This document shows, one piece after another, positions 1 to 5,812 of a stretch of DNA of 23,323 nt (its first letter is position 1; each line of letters starts with the position of its first letter). Source of the stretch: Candidatus Uhrbacteria bacterium (GTDB lineage Bacteria > Patescibacteriota > Patescibacteriia > UBA9934); NCBI GenBank assembly GCA_003453595.1, contig DMOG01000025.1:1-23323 (forward strand). The letters run 5' to 3'. The notes under the pieces are model-generated. The model was given only the letters and a program-made list of their open reading frames with translations, was not told the DNA's origin and searched no databases. The position numbers and the translations under genes were made by a program.

Positions 1-213
1 CAGGAATTAGGAAACAAAGCCCTGGAAACAATAGAAAAGTTAAGCGCAAAATTTGATACATTAAAATATTTTATAAAGCTCCTGTGGGAAATGAAAGAAA
101 TTGATTCAGGCAAATTATCTAGCATAACAATACCACTCACAGAAACAGGAAAAATGATTGGTGGTTGGATAAAATTATATAAACAAACTCCTTCAAATAT
201 TGAAGGAGAATGA
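1..213 (+). CDS. avd: Avd-like DGR accessory protein, C-terminal part (partial at window edge)
   Basis: The open frame enters from the left edge and ends with TGA at 211-213, leaving 70 residues. They form amphipathic helices and end with the signature TGKMIGGWIK, which is typical of the last helix of the four-helix-bundle family (23S rRNA intervening-sequence protein / Avd). In DGRs, Avd is a basic pentameric bundle that binds the reverse transcriptase and the template RNA and is needed for mutagenic retrohoming. Its position directly beside a template repeat makes Avd far more likely than the rRNA-linked homologues. It is transcribed toward the TR, opposite to the TR sense strand, and its last codons overlap the putative TR-RNA terminator (188-208). 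The start and the RT gene are outside the window. Family assignment comes from motif recognition and context. Confidence 0.8.
   Translation, partial: QELGNKALETIEKLSAKFDTLKYFIKLLWEMKEIDSGKLSSITIPLTETGKMIGGWIKLYKQTPSNIEGE
188..208 (-). terminator. Hairpin with T-rich tail, probable 3' end of the TR RNA
   Basis: Arms CTCCTTCAA (188-196) and TTGAAGGAG (200-208) form a 9-bp stem with a 3-nt loop. Read on the minus strand, the stem is followed by TTTGTTTATA, so it works as an intrinsic terminator for a minus-strand transcript passing through the TR. It ends 10 nt past the TR and overlaps the 3' end of the avd reading frame. Termination is inferred from structure only. Confidence 0.5.
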
Positions 214-218
214 CAAAA

Positions 219-356
219 CTTGCGAACGGCCAGGAATCGACAGTTCTCGTTCCAGTCGTTGTCATACCAGTTAAGGTTGAGTTCGCGCTTGGAACCGTTC
301 CTATTGAGGTAGGGAACGTGACGATTGCCGTTGCGATCCACCCAGATGGAGCCGTT
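219..356 (-). repeat. DGR template repeat (TR)
   Basis: A 138-bp non-coding copy of the 3' end of the target gene, collinear without gaps with 713-850 (constant offset 494). On the minus strand it is rich in AAC/AAT: in the frame of the target it would read ten Asn codons, ending NDWNENCRFLAVRK. Against the VR there are 22 differences; 21 fall on minus-strand adenines of the TR and one on a T (311, TAC versus GAC). Of 36 adenines in the repeat 21 differ, while of the other 102 bases only one does. This is the hallmark of adenine-directed mutagenic reverse transcription and fixes which copy is template. Homology stops abruptly at 218 and 357. The plus-strand open frame over this region (210-488) is an antisense artefact. 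Confidence 0.96.
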
Positions 357-587
357 AAAATATATAAGATATCGTCAGTGCCACCGCCCTTCGAATACTC
401 TCCGGGTTGTATATTATTTGGGAAAGTTATTCCCTTAATACCTTATACCAAGTATTTTCATTTTTGGAGCAATGTATCAGCACTCTAAATAAAGCCATAA
501 CCTTACTTATTCTCACTTGATGCAATGCCCAGATTTCAACTGCCCAAAGCCGTAGCTGTGGACTAAAGCATTTACTTTCCACTCTTA

Positions 588-593
588 ATTATA
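588..593 (-). promoter_or_regulatory. Candidate -10 box for the TR RNA
   Basis: On the minus strand an exact TATAAT lies at 593-588, upstream of the TR. No convincing -35 is seen at 16-18 bp. With the hairpin at 188-208 as 3' end, the transcript would be roughly 390 nt, a plausible size for a DGR template RNA. The stretch 357-587 contains no credible gene; it would be the 5' part of this RNA. Confidence 0.3.
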
Positions 594-610
594 CTCCAAA
601 AACACCAAAT

Positions 611-634
611 CCCGCATTGACAAGTCAATGCGGG
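611..634 (-). terminator. 11-bp-stem hairpin, probable terminator of the DGR target gene
   Basis: Perfect arms CCCGCATTGAC and GTCAATGCGGG enclose a 2-nt centre. On the minus strand the stem is followed by ATTTGGTGTTTTT, which fits an intrinsic terminator for the target gene ending at 710. It also sits just before the candidate TR promoter and would insulate the two transcripts. Confidence 0.55.
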
Positions 635-654
635 AGCACGGAACGAATCGGACC

Positions 655-703
655 GGAGCCAAGTGTCCAAGAACTAGAACAAGAACAAAGGACACAAGGC
701 TCC
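655..703. promoter_or_regulatory. Hairpin/cruciform directly downstream of the VR
   Basis: Arms 655-668 (GGAGCCAAGTGTCC) and 690-703 (GGACACAAGGCTCC) pair over 12 of 14 positions with a symmetric AA/AA internal loop and a 21-nt A-rich loop. The structure begins 6 bp beyond the target stop codon. In the Bordetella phage DGR a hairpin a few bases past the VR is required for efficient target recognition; this element is at the equivalent place, though its stem and loop are longer. It has no T-rich tail of its own, so a pure terminator role is less likely. Confidence 0.55.
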
Positions 704-709
704 AAGTTC

Positions 710-1246
710 CTACTTGCGAACGGCCAGGAATCGACAGCTCTCGAGCCAGCCGCAGCCATACCAGCGAAGGCTGAGTTCGCGCTCGGAACCGCCCCCATAG
801 AGGTCGGGAACGTGACGATAGCCGCAGCGATCCACCCAGAGGGAGCCGAGGCAGACCACTGGGTACTGCCTCTGAATTTCGGGGTAGGTCGCCCCGAACG
901 CCAGCAGTTCCGCCAACGTGGCCGGACGCAGGCCGTTCGCCTCCATGTGGACGAGGACTTCCTCGGAGGTCACCACCTTGTTCAGGTAGACGAGCTCGGG
1001 AACGACCTGTGCCGTTCCAGATCCCACGATCTGGAAATTCCTCGAGTTGATGGCGTCGTTCGCCCAGTCGTAGCGACCGGACGACACCATCTCCTCGATC
1101 GACTTGCCGTAGTCGATCGAGACGAGGAACCCTCCCACCGCGAACCCGTTGGGGTTCGCGAGGAACTGCTGGAAATTCTCGCGGGTCACGCGACCCGCCT
1201 TCGCCTGGGCGATCAACTCGCCCAACTGCTCGACGCTGATGTCCAT
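710..1246 (-). CDS. DGR-diversified target protein with C-terminal variable domain
   Basis: 178 residues from ATG at 1246 (MDISVEQLGEL); an in-frame TTG at 1273 is possible but ATG is preceded by a purine-rich stretch GAAAGAAAGAAG. The N-terminal half is mostly helical and of unknown type. The C-terminal ~46 residues are encoded by the VR and show the usual DGR target layout: fixed residues (LWVDR, RHVP, GS, RELSL, WY, CRFLAVRK) interleaved with variable ones, consistent with a C-type-lectin-like (formylglycine-generating-enzyme type) ligand-binding fold. Seventeen of the TR-derived codons specify a different residue from the template (for example Asn to Leu, Cys, Tyr, Gly, Ser, Arg), and no stop was introduced. 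No signal peptide or membrane segment is visible, so an intracellular or otherwise exported binder is possible. The gene is much more GC-rich than its neighbours. The ligand is unknown. Confidence 0.9.
   Translation of the reverse strand: MDISVEQLGELIAQAKAGRVTRENFQQFLANPNGFAVGGFLVSIDYGKSIEEMVSSGRYDWANDAINSRNFQIVGSGTAQVVPELVYLNKVVTSEEVLVHMEANGLRPATLAELLAFGATYPEIQRQYPVVCLGSLWVDRCGYRHVPDLYGGGSERELSLRWYGCGWLESCRFLAVRK
713..850 (-). repeat. DGR variable repeat (VR)
   Basis: The last 46 codons of the target gene, ending exactly with the final Lys codon before TAG. The 25 bp nearest the stop (713-737) are identical to the TR and would act as the initiation-of-mutagenic-homology segment. Differences from the TR begin at 738 and continue to 850. 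The fixed 3' block encodes CRFLAVRK. Confidence 0.95.
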
Positions 1247-1647
1247 CTTCTTTCTTTCAGCATCTGCTGTCAAACAGCTCTACATCCAGCCTTACTGCCA
1301 GACATATTACTGCCAATAACAGACAGACACTCACTAAGCCAGGAGAAATTCCTGACCTTCTTTTGATATATTTGTCACCAAATATTGCCAAAAGAAAGCC
1401 AGAATTAAACAAATATAATGAACTAATGGACACGAAAATATACCATAAAAATGGACTTTTGTCAATATTGAAAGTATTTATGGAAGTGTTTATTCCGAAG
1501 TAAACATCTTAAACATTTTAAACATTTTAAACCTTCATCCGAGAAGATCTCTCTCCTTCTTCACTAAAGTTACGAAGGATCCATTGAAGCTTTATGCGAA
1601 GATGGACTGGGCGTCGAGATGGGAATATAGAAGTCGAGATGAAAAAA
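1247..1647. other. Intergenic stretch without a recognised gene
   Basis: The 5' flank of the DGR target gene followed by AT-rich sequence. A short plus-strand open frame without a convincing start ends at 1503 (it contains MDTKIYHKNG); it resembles the C-terminal scrap of a decayed gene but is not recognisable. No clear promoter for the target gene could be fixed. Confidence 0.4.
1501..1533. repeat. Short tandem repeat, 9-bp unit
   Basis: Three consecutive 9-bp units (TAAACATCT, TAAACATTT, TAAACATTT) followed by a partial fourth (TAAACC). It lies in the gene-free gap between the DGR and the decayed DUF389 gene. Function unknown; it may be a simple slippage product. Confidence 0.7.
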
Positions 1648-1932
1648 CTAATTCCCCACTTCGACGATAGTAATCCAGCCTTCCAAGATCCGATCTCCAA
1701 AGATCAATCCCGGAATTGGCTACAATAGTGGAGCTACCAACATAGCACTAATAACAACTGCCGCACTGTCGTTTAAAAGTCCAAGAGTAGCGATAACACT
1801 TGAGATGAAAATTAATAAAAGAAAAATTCGACGGGGCGAACTCTCAACCACCAACTTACTTAAGACCTCAGCATGATCGACGACTTGTGGATCAAACAAT
1901 CTATTTTTCTCTTTTGTGTTTTTCATAACCAA
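1648..1932 (-). pseudogene. Truncated DUF389 membrane protein gene
   Basis: The frame from 1932 encodes an N-terminal region with one hydrophobic helix and ends AAVVISAMLVAPLL followed by TAG at 1722-1720. DUF389 proteins (usually 300-500 residues, several membrane helices) carry the conserved run V-I-G-A-M-L-I-A-P-L-M-x-P-I-x-G. Here the frame continues past TAG with PIPGLIFGD before a second stop at 1650-1648, matching the family for a few more residues, so the gene has both a nonsense codon and a 3' truncation. It overlaps the 3' end of the upstream glycosyltransferase gene by about 30 bp, so the two were once co-transcribed. The alternative, a real 70-residue protein, is less likely. Confidence 0.65.
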
Positions 1933-2629
1933 ATGTGTATTTGAATTTTTCGTCTCGTATTGGACCTAGGAATAAAAAGTGAAGCTCGCCCAACAAATAT
2001 TTTACCGCAATGTTTAGTCTTCCATCACGGTCCATGCGACGGACAGAAACCGGGACTGATACATTTTTTATAAATCCAAACTTTGCACCATGCTTTTTGA
2101 CTGCCCTGTGAGCATATTCATGATCCTCACAAAAAACAATCAACTCATCAAAACCACCGGATCTTTCATGCATTTTCTTCCTGGCTAAAATGCAAAACCC
2201 TGGTGCATGAGGATGCCTTGCTCCCCAAAGCCGGACATAACGATTGTAAAGTTTGTGTGACAACCAGTCCCACCAATTTGAACTTTTTGGATCAACATCA
2301 ACCGTAGCCACATCAAATTCTTGTTCATGAAAATCTTGCCAAGCCTTTTCTAAAAACTTTGGATCCTTAAGCTCCACATCAGAGTCAAGAAAAAGTAAAT
2401 TATCAGTAGTTGATGCCTGTGCGCCGGCATTGCGACCTTTTGAAGGCATTCCGCCTGGTATTAACCGAGCACCATACTTCTGTGCAATCTGCGGAGTTGC
2501 GTCAGTTGACCCTGCGTCAGCTACGATAATCTCATGTGGTTGTAAAGTCTGATACTTGATTGACTCCAAAAGAATTGGAAGATACTCTTCCTCATTTTTA
2601 GTAATAATAACAATTGAGAATGGCGGCAT
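1901..2629 (-). CDS. Family 2 glycosyltransferase (GT-A fold)
   Basis: 242 residues. The N-terminus FSIVIITKNEEEYLPILLES is the classic nucleotide-binding start of GT2 enzymes. DAGSTDAT (about residue 38) and LFLDSDVEL (DxD-type, metal and sugar-nucleotide binding, about residue 82) follow. A later GGFDE...FCEDHEYAHR segment matches the acceptor/catalytic loop with the ED motif. The protein ends with a basic tail. It lacks transmembrane anchors, so it would act at the cytoplasmic face, adding a sugar to a lipid or surface polymer; donor and acceptor cannot be read. The decayed DUF389 gene overlaps its 3' end. Confidence 0.85.
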   Translation of the reverse strand: MPPFSIVIITKNEEEYLPILLESIKYQTLQPHEIIVADAGSTDATPQIAQKYGARLIPGGMPSKGRNAGAQASTTDNLLFLDSDVELKDPKFLEKAWQDFHEQEFDVATVDVDPKSSNWWDWLSHKLYNRYVRLWGARHPHAPGFCILARKKMHERSGGFDELIVFCEDHEYAHRAVKKHGAKFGFIKNVSVPVSVRRMDRDGRLNIAVKYLLGELHFLFLGPIRDEKFKYTFGYEKHKREK

Positions 2630-2686
2630 AGGGGTGAGAGAAATATGGAAATTGAAAGAATTGTTGTGTTGTCTAGGATCTGCTAC

Positions 2687-3130
2687 CTAACTTCTACCTT
2701 CTTTACCCAACACATACATTGCCACTCCGCTGGCGACTGAGACATTGAGTGAGCGTTTTTTATCCATGGGGATTTCGACAATGGCATCGAGCATCTTCAA
2801 AGTCTCAGGATCGATTCCTTCAACTTCATTCCCCAGCACAAGTGCGATTTTAGACTTCTTAATGCTGGCAATATCTTTGGCATCTTTTCCAGTCTCCAGC
2901 CCAATGACTTGATAACCTTGATCTTTAAGGCTCGAAATTACTAACCCAATACTTCCCTGCTCCCAAGCAACCAAGTCCTGAGCACCCAAAGCCACCTTAG
3001 CAATTTCCTTGCGCGGTGGCACAGCAGTAAACCCAGTTAAATATAATTTTTCCACCCCAAACGCAGCAGCATTTCGAAAAATCGAGCCAATATTATGCAA
3101 ACTGCGGATGTTGTGAGCAATTATGATCAT
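2687..3130 (-). CDS. TrmH/SpoU-family RNA 2'-O-methyltransferase
   Basis: 147 residues from ATG at 3130. All three SPOUT motifs are present: NIGSIFRNA (residues 13-21, motif 1 with the catalytic Arg), LVLGNEVEGI (motif 2) and IPM followed by SLNVSVASGVAMYVLG (motif 3), which make the knotted SAM-binding fold. It methylates a ribose 2'-OH in tRNA or rRNA; the short single-domain form resembles TrmL/TrmH-like enzymes without an N-terminal RNA-binding domain. The longer open frame to 3262 runs through the promoter and palindrome and is not coding. The -10 box ends only 6 nt before the ATG, so the mRNA is probably leaderless. Confidence 0.9.
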   Translation of the reverse strand: MIIIAHNIRSLHNIGSIFRNAAAFGVEKLYLTGFTAVPPRKEIAKVALGAQDLVAWEQGSIGLVISSLKDQGYQVIGLETGKDAKDIASIKKSKIALVLGNEVEGIDPETLKMLDAIVEIPMDKKRSLNVSVASGVAMYVLGKEGRS

Positions 3131-3136
3131 ATAGGT

Positions 3137-3165
3137 AGTATAAAGTAGAAAGGGGAAAGTGACAA
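3137..3165 (-). promoter_or_regulatory. Promoter of the TrmH-like gene
   Basis: On the minus strand: TTGTCA (3165-3160), a 17-bp spacer and TATACT (3142-3137), 6 nt before the ATG at 3130. The predicted transcription start coincides with the start codon. The -35 box forms one arm of the palindrome at 3160-3186. Confidence 0.75.
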
Positions 3166-3186
3166 AATGGTTATACCATTTTGTCA
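3160..3186. promoter_or_regulatory. Palindromic operator candidate, left copy
   Basis: Arms TGACAAAATGGT and ACCATTTTGTCA flank a TAT centre (12-bp arms, 27 bp). The inner 23 bp recur exactly at 3979-4001 in front of the other methyltransferase. Overlap with the -35 box suggests repression by a dimeric regulator; the regulator is not identified. Confidence 0.65.
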
Positions 3187-3229
3187 TCACAACCAAAGAG
3201 CGGGGATCCAGCGAAATCAAGCGAAGATG

Positions 3230-3238
3230 TGTGGATAA
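3230..3238 (-). promoter_or_regulatory. DnaA box, left copy
   Basis: Exact consensus TTATCCACA on the minus strand. The mirror-image copy is at 3926-3934, each about 50 bp from the shared palindrome on its side. Two boxes are too few to argue for an origin; they could tie expression to DnaA. Confidence 0.5.
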
Positions 3239-3308
3239 ATTTGATTTATTTGCAAATATCAATTAATGTCTTTGTGTGCATTCCCGCACCGCTCCCCTGG
3301 AGGGAAAC

Positions 3309-3839
3309 ATGACTGGAAAGTTCCATGTTCGCACGCCACGCGGTCGGCACTTTGTGCCCATGATCGCGCAGTTCAAACCGCCTATCACCAGGTCGGAGCA
3401 CCTCATTGCGTGCAAGAAACTGGTGAAAGATGGCTACGAAGTCACAGATGGCAACATCATCACCCAGGTCACCGCCACCCGCGGTGTGCGGGTCATCGAT
3501 GTCGAGCTCATCGAGGCTAGGCCCAAAGACAAGCTCCCCACGCTCGACGGTAAGATCGGCGAGCTGATGCTAGAGCAGTTCTCTGCGCCCATCGACGTCG
3601 AACTGACCACCGACATGAACGGTCAACGGTGGATCAGCATCAGCAACCATGACGGAAGCTTGATCCCCGCAGGCGTCTTGACCTTCGGCGACCTCGACCA
3701 ATTCCTCAGCAACTTCTCCCGCTTCGGATGGGTGGGTCGCCGAGCCTGGGCTGTGTACAGCACGCTGTACCGCCGGCCGATGGCCGTAATCTCCAGCATC
3801 GGCCAGCTCTCAGGCTGGCACAGCCCGATGTCAATGTGA
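3309..3839 (+). CDS. GC-rich orphan gene, unknown function
   Basis: 176 residues from ATG at 3309 (MTGKFHVRTPRGRHFVPMI), chosen because GGAGGG lies 4 nt upstream. No domain recognised. The protein is mixed alpha/beta in appearance with no signal peptide or membrane segment; a central acidic/hydrophobic stretch (KIGELMLEQFSAPIDVEL) precedes a segment rich in aromatic residues near the C-terminus. Base composition is far more GC-rich than the flanking methyltransferase genes. It has its own terminator (3871-3907) and sits between two mirror-image regulatory modules. Probably an acquired cassette. Confidence 0.6.
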   Translation: MTGKFHVRTPRGRHFVPMIAQFKPPITRSEHLIACKKLVKDGYEVTDGNIITQVTATRGVRVIDVELIEARPKDKLPTLDGKIGELMLEQFSAPIDVELTTDMNGQRWISISNHDGSLIPAGVLTFGDLDQFLSNFSRFGWVGRRAWAVYSTLYRRPMAVISSIGQLSGWHSPMSM

Positions 3840-3870
3840 CCGAGACTGGTCTGTCTGACTTTATACCCCT

Positions 3871-3907
3871 TCCGCCGCGAGCGCATCGTGGCGGATCTTG
3901 CTTTTTG
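3871..3907 (+). terminator. Intrinsic terminator of the GC-rich gene
   Basis: Arms TCCGCCGCGA (3871-3880) and TCGTGGCGGA (3886-3895), one G-U pair, 5-nt loop, then TCTTGCTTTTTG. It ends transcription before the promoter of the next gene. Confidence 0.8.
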
Positions 3908-3925
3908 TAAACAGAAATCCGATCT

Positions 3926-3934
3926 TTATCCACA
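3926..3934 (+). promoter_or_regulatory. DnaA box, right copy
   Basis: Exact TTATCCACA upstream of the TrmA/RumA-type gene. Distance to the outer end of its palindrome (75 bp) is within one base of that in the left module (76 bp). Confidence 0.5.
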
Positions 3935-3978
3935 GGCCAAGTCCGAATACGATGGATCTTGGCTCTCTGGCCGGGACG

Positions 3979-4001
3979 ACAAAATGGTTATACCATTTTG
4001 T
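3979..4001. promoter_or_regulatory. Palindromic operator candidate, right copy
   Basis: Arms ACAAAATGGT and ACCATTTTGT around TAT, identical to the core of the left copy. Its right arm overlaps the -35 box of the downstream promoter, as in the left module. Confidence 0.65.
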
Positions 4002-4026
4002 AACTTTCCCCATTTTCCCCTATACT
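3998..4026 (+). promoter_or_regulatory. Promoter of the TrmA/RumA-type gene
   Basis: TTGTAA (3998-4003), 17-bp spacer, TATACT (4021-4026), then 9 nt to the ATG at 4036. Spacer sequence (CTTTCCCC...) resembles that of the TrmH-like gene's promoter. Confidence 0.75.
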
Positions 4027-4035
4027 TTCCCCACT

Positions 4036-5175
4036 ATGCCATGTCCAAATAAAGACTTGTGCGGATCATGCGGGTGGTCGCATATTCCATACGAAAAACA
4101 GCTTGAGCAAAAGCTTTCTGATATTAATGGAAGTTTTAAATTAAAAAAACTAAGCGTGGGTGGGAATCCGCTTCGGTGTACAGAGATCCTGCCGTCAGCT
4201 AAAGCTGAGCATTATCGCAATCGCATGGATTTTGTTATTGATTTTCAAGGAAAGGTGGGACTGCGGGAAAAAGGTAAATGGTGGCGCGTGATTGATAATC
4301 ACCCTTGCTTTATTGCTGACGAGAAAATCGATGAGCTTTTTTACAAAGTTCGATCTTGGGCGCAAACTGCCGGACTTTCATACTTTGATCGAAAAGCCCA
4401 CACCGGACTGCTTCGCTACGGCTCAATTAGATGCGCGTCCACCGGTCAAACAATGATTAACATAATTACCAGCGCCCCCACGGATGAATCAGAAAAGAAT
4501 CAAGCCAGGTCGGCTATTGAAACACTTGGACAACAAACACACCCGACTACACTGATATGGTCAATAAATCACACAATCTCTGATGTCTCTTTTGGTGATG
4601 AACTTAAAGCAATAATCGGAAACGGGTCGATCGAAGAAGAGATTAACGGACTTCGATACACAATCTCCCCAAACGCATTTTTTCAAACAAACTCCAGCAC
4701 TGCCCCACTGCTTTTGCAAACAGTTCAAGAGTTTGCTGGCGATGTTTCCGGAAAGACAGTACTTGACCTTTATTGTGGAACAGGATTTTTTGCCATCAGC
4801 TTTGCAGGCAAGGCTAAAAAAACCATCGGAGTCGAGCTTGTACCCGAGGCAATCGTCGATGCCCGCCAGAACGCAAAGCTTAATAATGTTGGAATTGAGT
4901 TTCACGATGCTAAAACTGAGGAATTTGATTGGAAAAAATTAAATCCTGACATCGTCATCCTCGACCCACCTCGCAGTGGTATGCACGACAAGGCTTTGCA
5001 AGACATCATAAAAGCTAGGCCCCAAACTATTGTGTATGTTTCCTGTAACTATAAAAACTTCGCCCGCGAGCTAATTATGCTCCAAGAATTTTACAAAGTG
5101 ACTGCCATGCGCGCCATCGACATGTTCCCGCATACACCGCATGTTGAGTTAGTAACTCGACTCGAACTAAAATAA
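4036..5175 (+). CDS. TrmA/RumA-family RNA (uracil-5-)-methyltransferase
   Basis: 379 residues from ATG at 4036. The N-terminus MPCPNKDLCGSCGW holds the Cys residues (3, 9, 12) that, with a later Cys, bind the [4Fe-4S] cluster of RlmC/RlmD-type enzymes. A SAM-binding Rossmann domain follows with VLDLYCGTGFFAISFA, then DPPRSGMH and YVSCNYKNFAREL, whose Cys337 is the nucleophile that attacks C6 of uracil. No N-terminal TRAM domain is present, unlike E. coli RlmD. It makes m5U in 23S rRNA or tRNA; the exact site is not readable. The open frame extends upstream to 3898, but that part covers the promoter. It shares its control region with the divergent TrmH-like gene. Confidence 0.9.
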   Translation: MPCPNKDLCGSCGWSHIPYEKQLEQKLSDINGSFKLKKLSVGGNPLRCTEILPSAKAEHYRNRMDFVIDFQGKVGLREKGKWWRVIDNHPCFIADEKIDELFYKVRSWAQTAGLSYFDRKAHTGLLRYGSIRCASTGQTMINIITSAPTDESEKNQARSAIETLGQQTHPTTLIWSINHTISDVSFGDELKAIIGNGSIEEEINGLRYTISPNAFFQTNSSTAPLLLQTVQEFAGDVSGKTVLDLYCGTGFFAISFAGKAKKTIGVELVPEAIVDARQNAKLNNVGIEFHDAKTEEFDWKKLNPDIVILDPPRSGMHDKALQDIIKARPQTIVYVSCNYKNFARELIMLQEFYKVTAMRAIDMFPHTPHVELVTRLELK

Positions 5176-5312
5176 TCAATAAAAGTCGTTGTCCCAATCA
5201 AGGACTTGTCGCATCCCTGGCGTCGGGGTGGGTGCCTTATGGACAAATTCGTAATTTTGTGATAAAAAAATTGCGCACTTCAACCGCGCTTAAATAGCGC
5301 ACTGGACAAGAA

Positions 5313-5672
5313 ATGTACCGTTCCCCGCTCGACTTCGACCTCCGACCCTCCATGGAAATCCGCATGATCCAGCACGGCCTTGCCGGCAGGATCCAGAGTC
5401 AAGTCGCCTACGACGCGATCTACAAGCTCGTCGCCCTGCGCCGCTGTGGCATCCTCCGGCCTCTGACCGATCGTTTCGGCTGCTGGCTCGAGGTGCTCAT
5501 GCTGGGCTTGCCCACGCAGGCCCGCGTCAATCGCGGAAATGATGTCGAGGAAGCCAAGGCTCGATGCCTCAATGCTGGCATCGAGCCTTGGGTGATCGAC
5601 AACATCTTCCCCGAGCCCCCAAGCGCCTACGAGGCGCAGGAGTTGCTCGACCATGGTTACAAAGTGGCATGA
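5313..5672 (+). CDS. GC-rich orphan gene, unknown function
   Basis: 119 residues (MYRSPLDFDLRPSMEIRM...). No recognised domain, signal peptide or membrane helix. Composition is GC-rich against an AT-rich background, like the genes at 710, 3309, 10586 and 14652. The plus strand is preferred over the overlapping minus frame (5280-5696), because a terminator hairpin followed the plus frame before being split by an insertion sequence. The Shine-Dalgarno site is weak (GGACAAG next to the ATG). The 137 bp upstream contain no clear promoter. Confidence 0.55.
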   Translation: MYRSPLDFDLRPSMEIRMIQHGLAGRIQSQVAYDAIYKLVALRRCGILRPLTDRFGCWLEVLMLGLPTQARVNRGNDVEEAKARCLNAGIEPWVIDNIFPEPPSAYEAQELLDHGYKVA

Positions 5673-5713
5673 TCCGCTCGAGGTCCACTGACCCATCTTC
5701 TGCGACCACCCCT

Positions 5714-5724
5714 CACCCGGGTGG
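5714..5724. repeat. Left copy of direct repeat flanking the IS (probable target-site duplication)
   Basis: CACCCGGGTGG, repeated in the same orientation at 6876-6886 directly outside the element. The original site can be rebuilt as arms CGACCACCC and GGGTGGTCG, a hairpin just after the gene at 5313-5672. Confidence 0.65.
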
Positions 5725-5725
5725 A

Positions 5726-5747
5726 TACCGTTAAATTTTGGGTGCTT
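5726..5747 (+). repeat. IS left terminal inverted repeat
   Basis: 22 bp, perfect match to the reverse complement of 6853-6874. Confidence 0.85.
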
Positions 5748-5812
5748 GAAAAGGTGATTTTTTCTGTAAAGTTTGCTAAGATTTAGATGTTTAACTAGTT
5801 AAAGTCGTTATT

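Noticed and set aside
210..488. Plus-strand open frame of 92 codons
   Set aside because: It is the antisense of the DGR template repeat; its similarity to the plus-strand frame at 617-1366 only reflects TR/VR homology.
617..1366. Long plus-strand open frame of 249 codons
   Set aside because: It lies antisense to the DGR target gene. The minus frame ends exactly at the VR boundary and shows the fixed/variable residue pattern; long antisense frames are expected in GC-rich genes.
3230..3934. Possible replication origin because of two perfect DnaA boxes
   Set aside because: Only two boxes 690 bp apart, each tied to a promoter module; no AT-rich unwinding repeats, dnaA or dnaN nearby.
5280..5696. 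Minus-strand open frame of 138 codons opposite the GC-rich gene
   Set aside because: Composition typical of a shadow in GC-rich DNA; the downstream hairpin fits the plus-strand gene.
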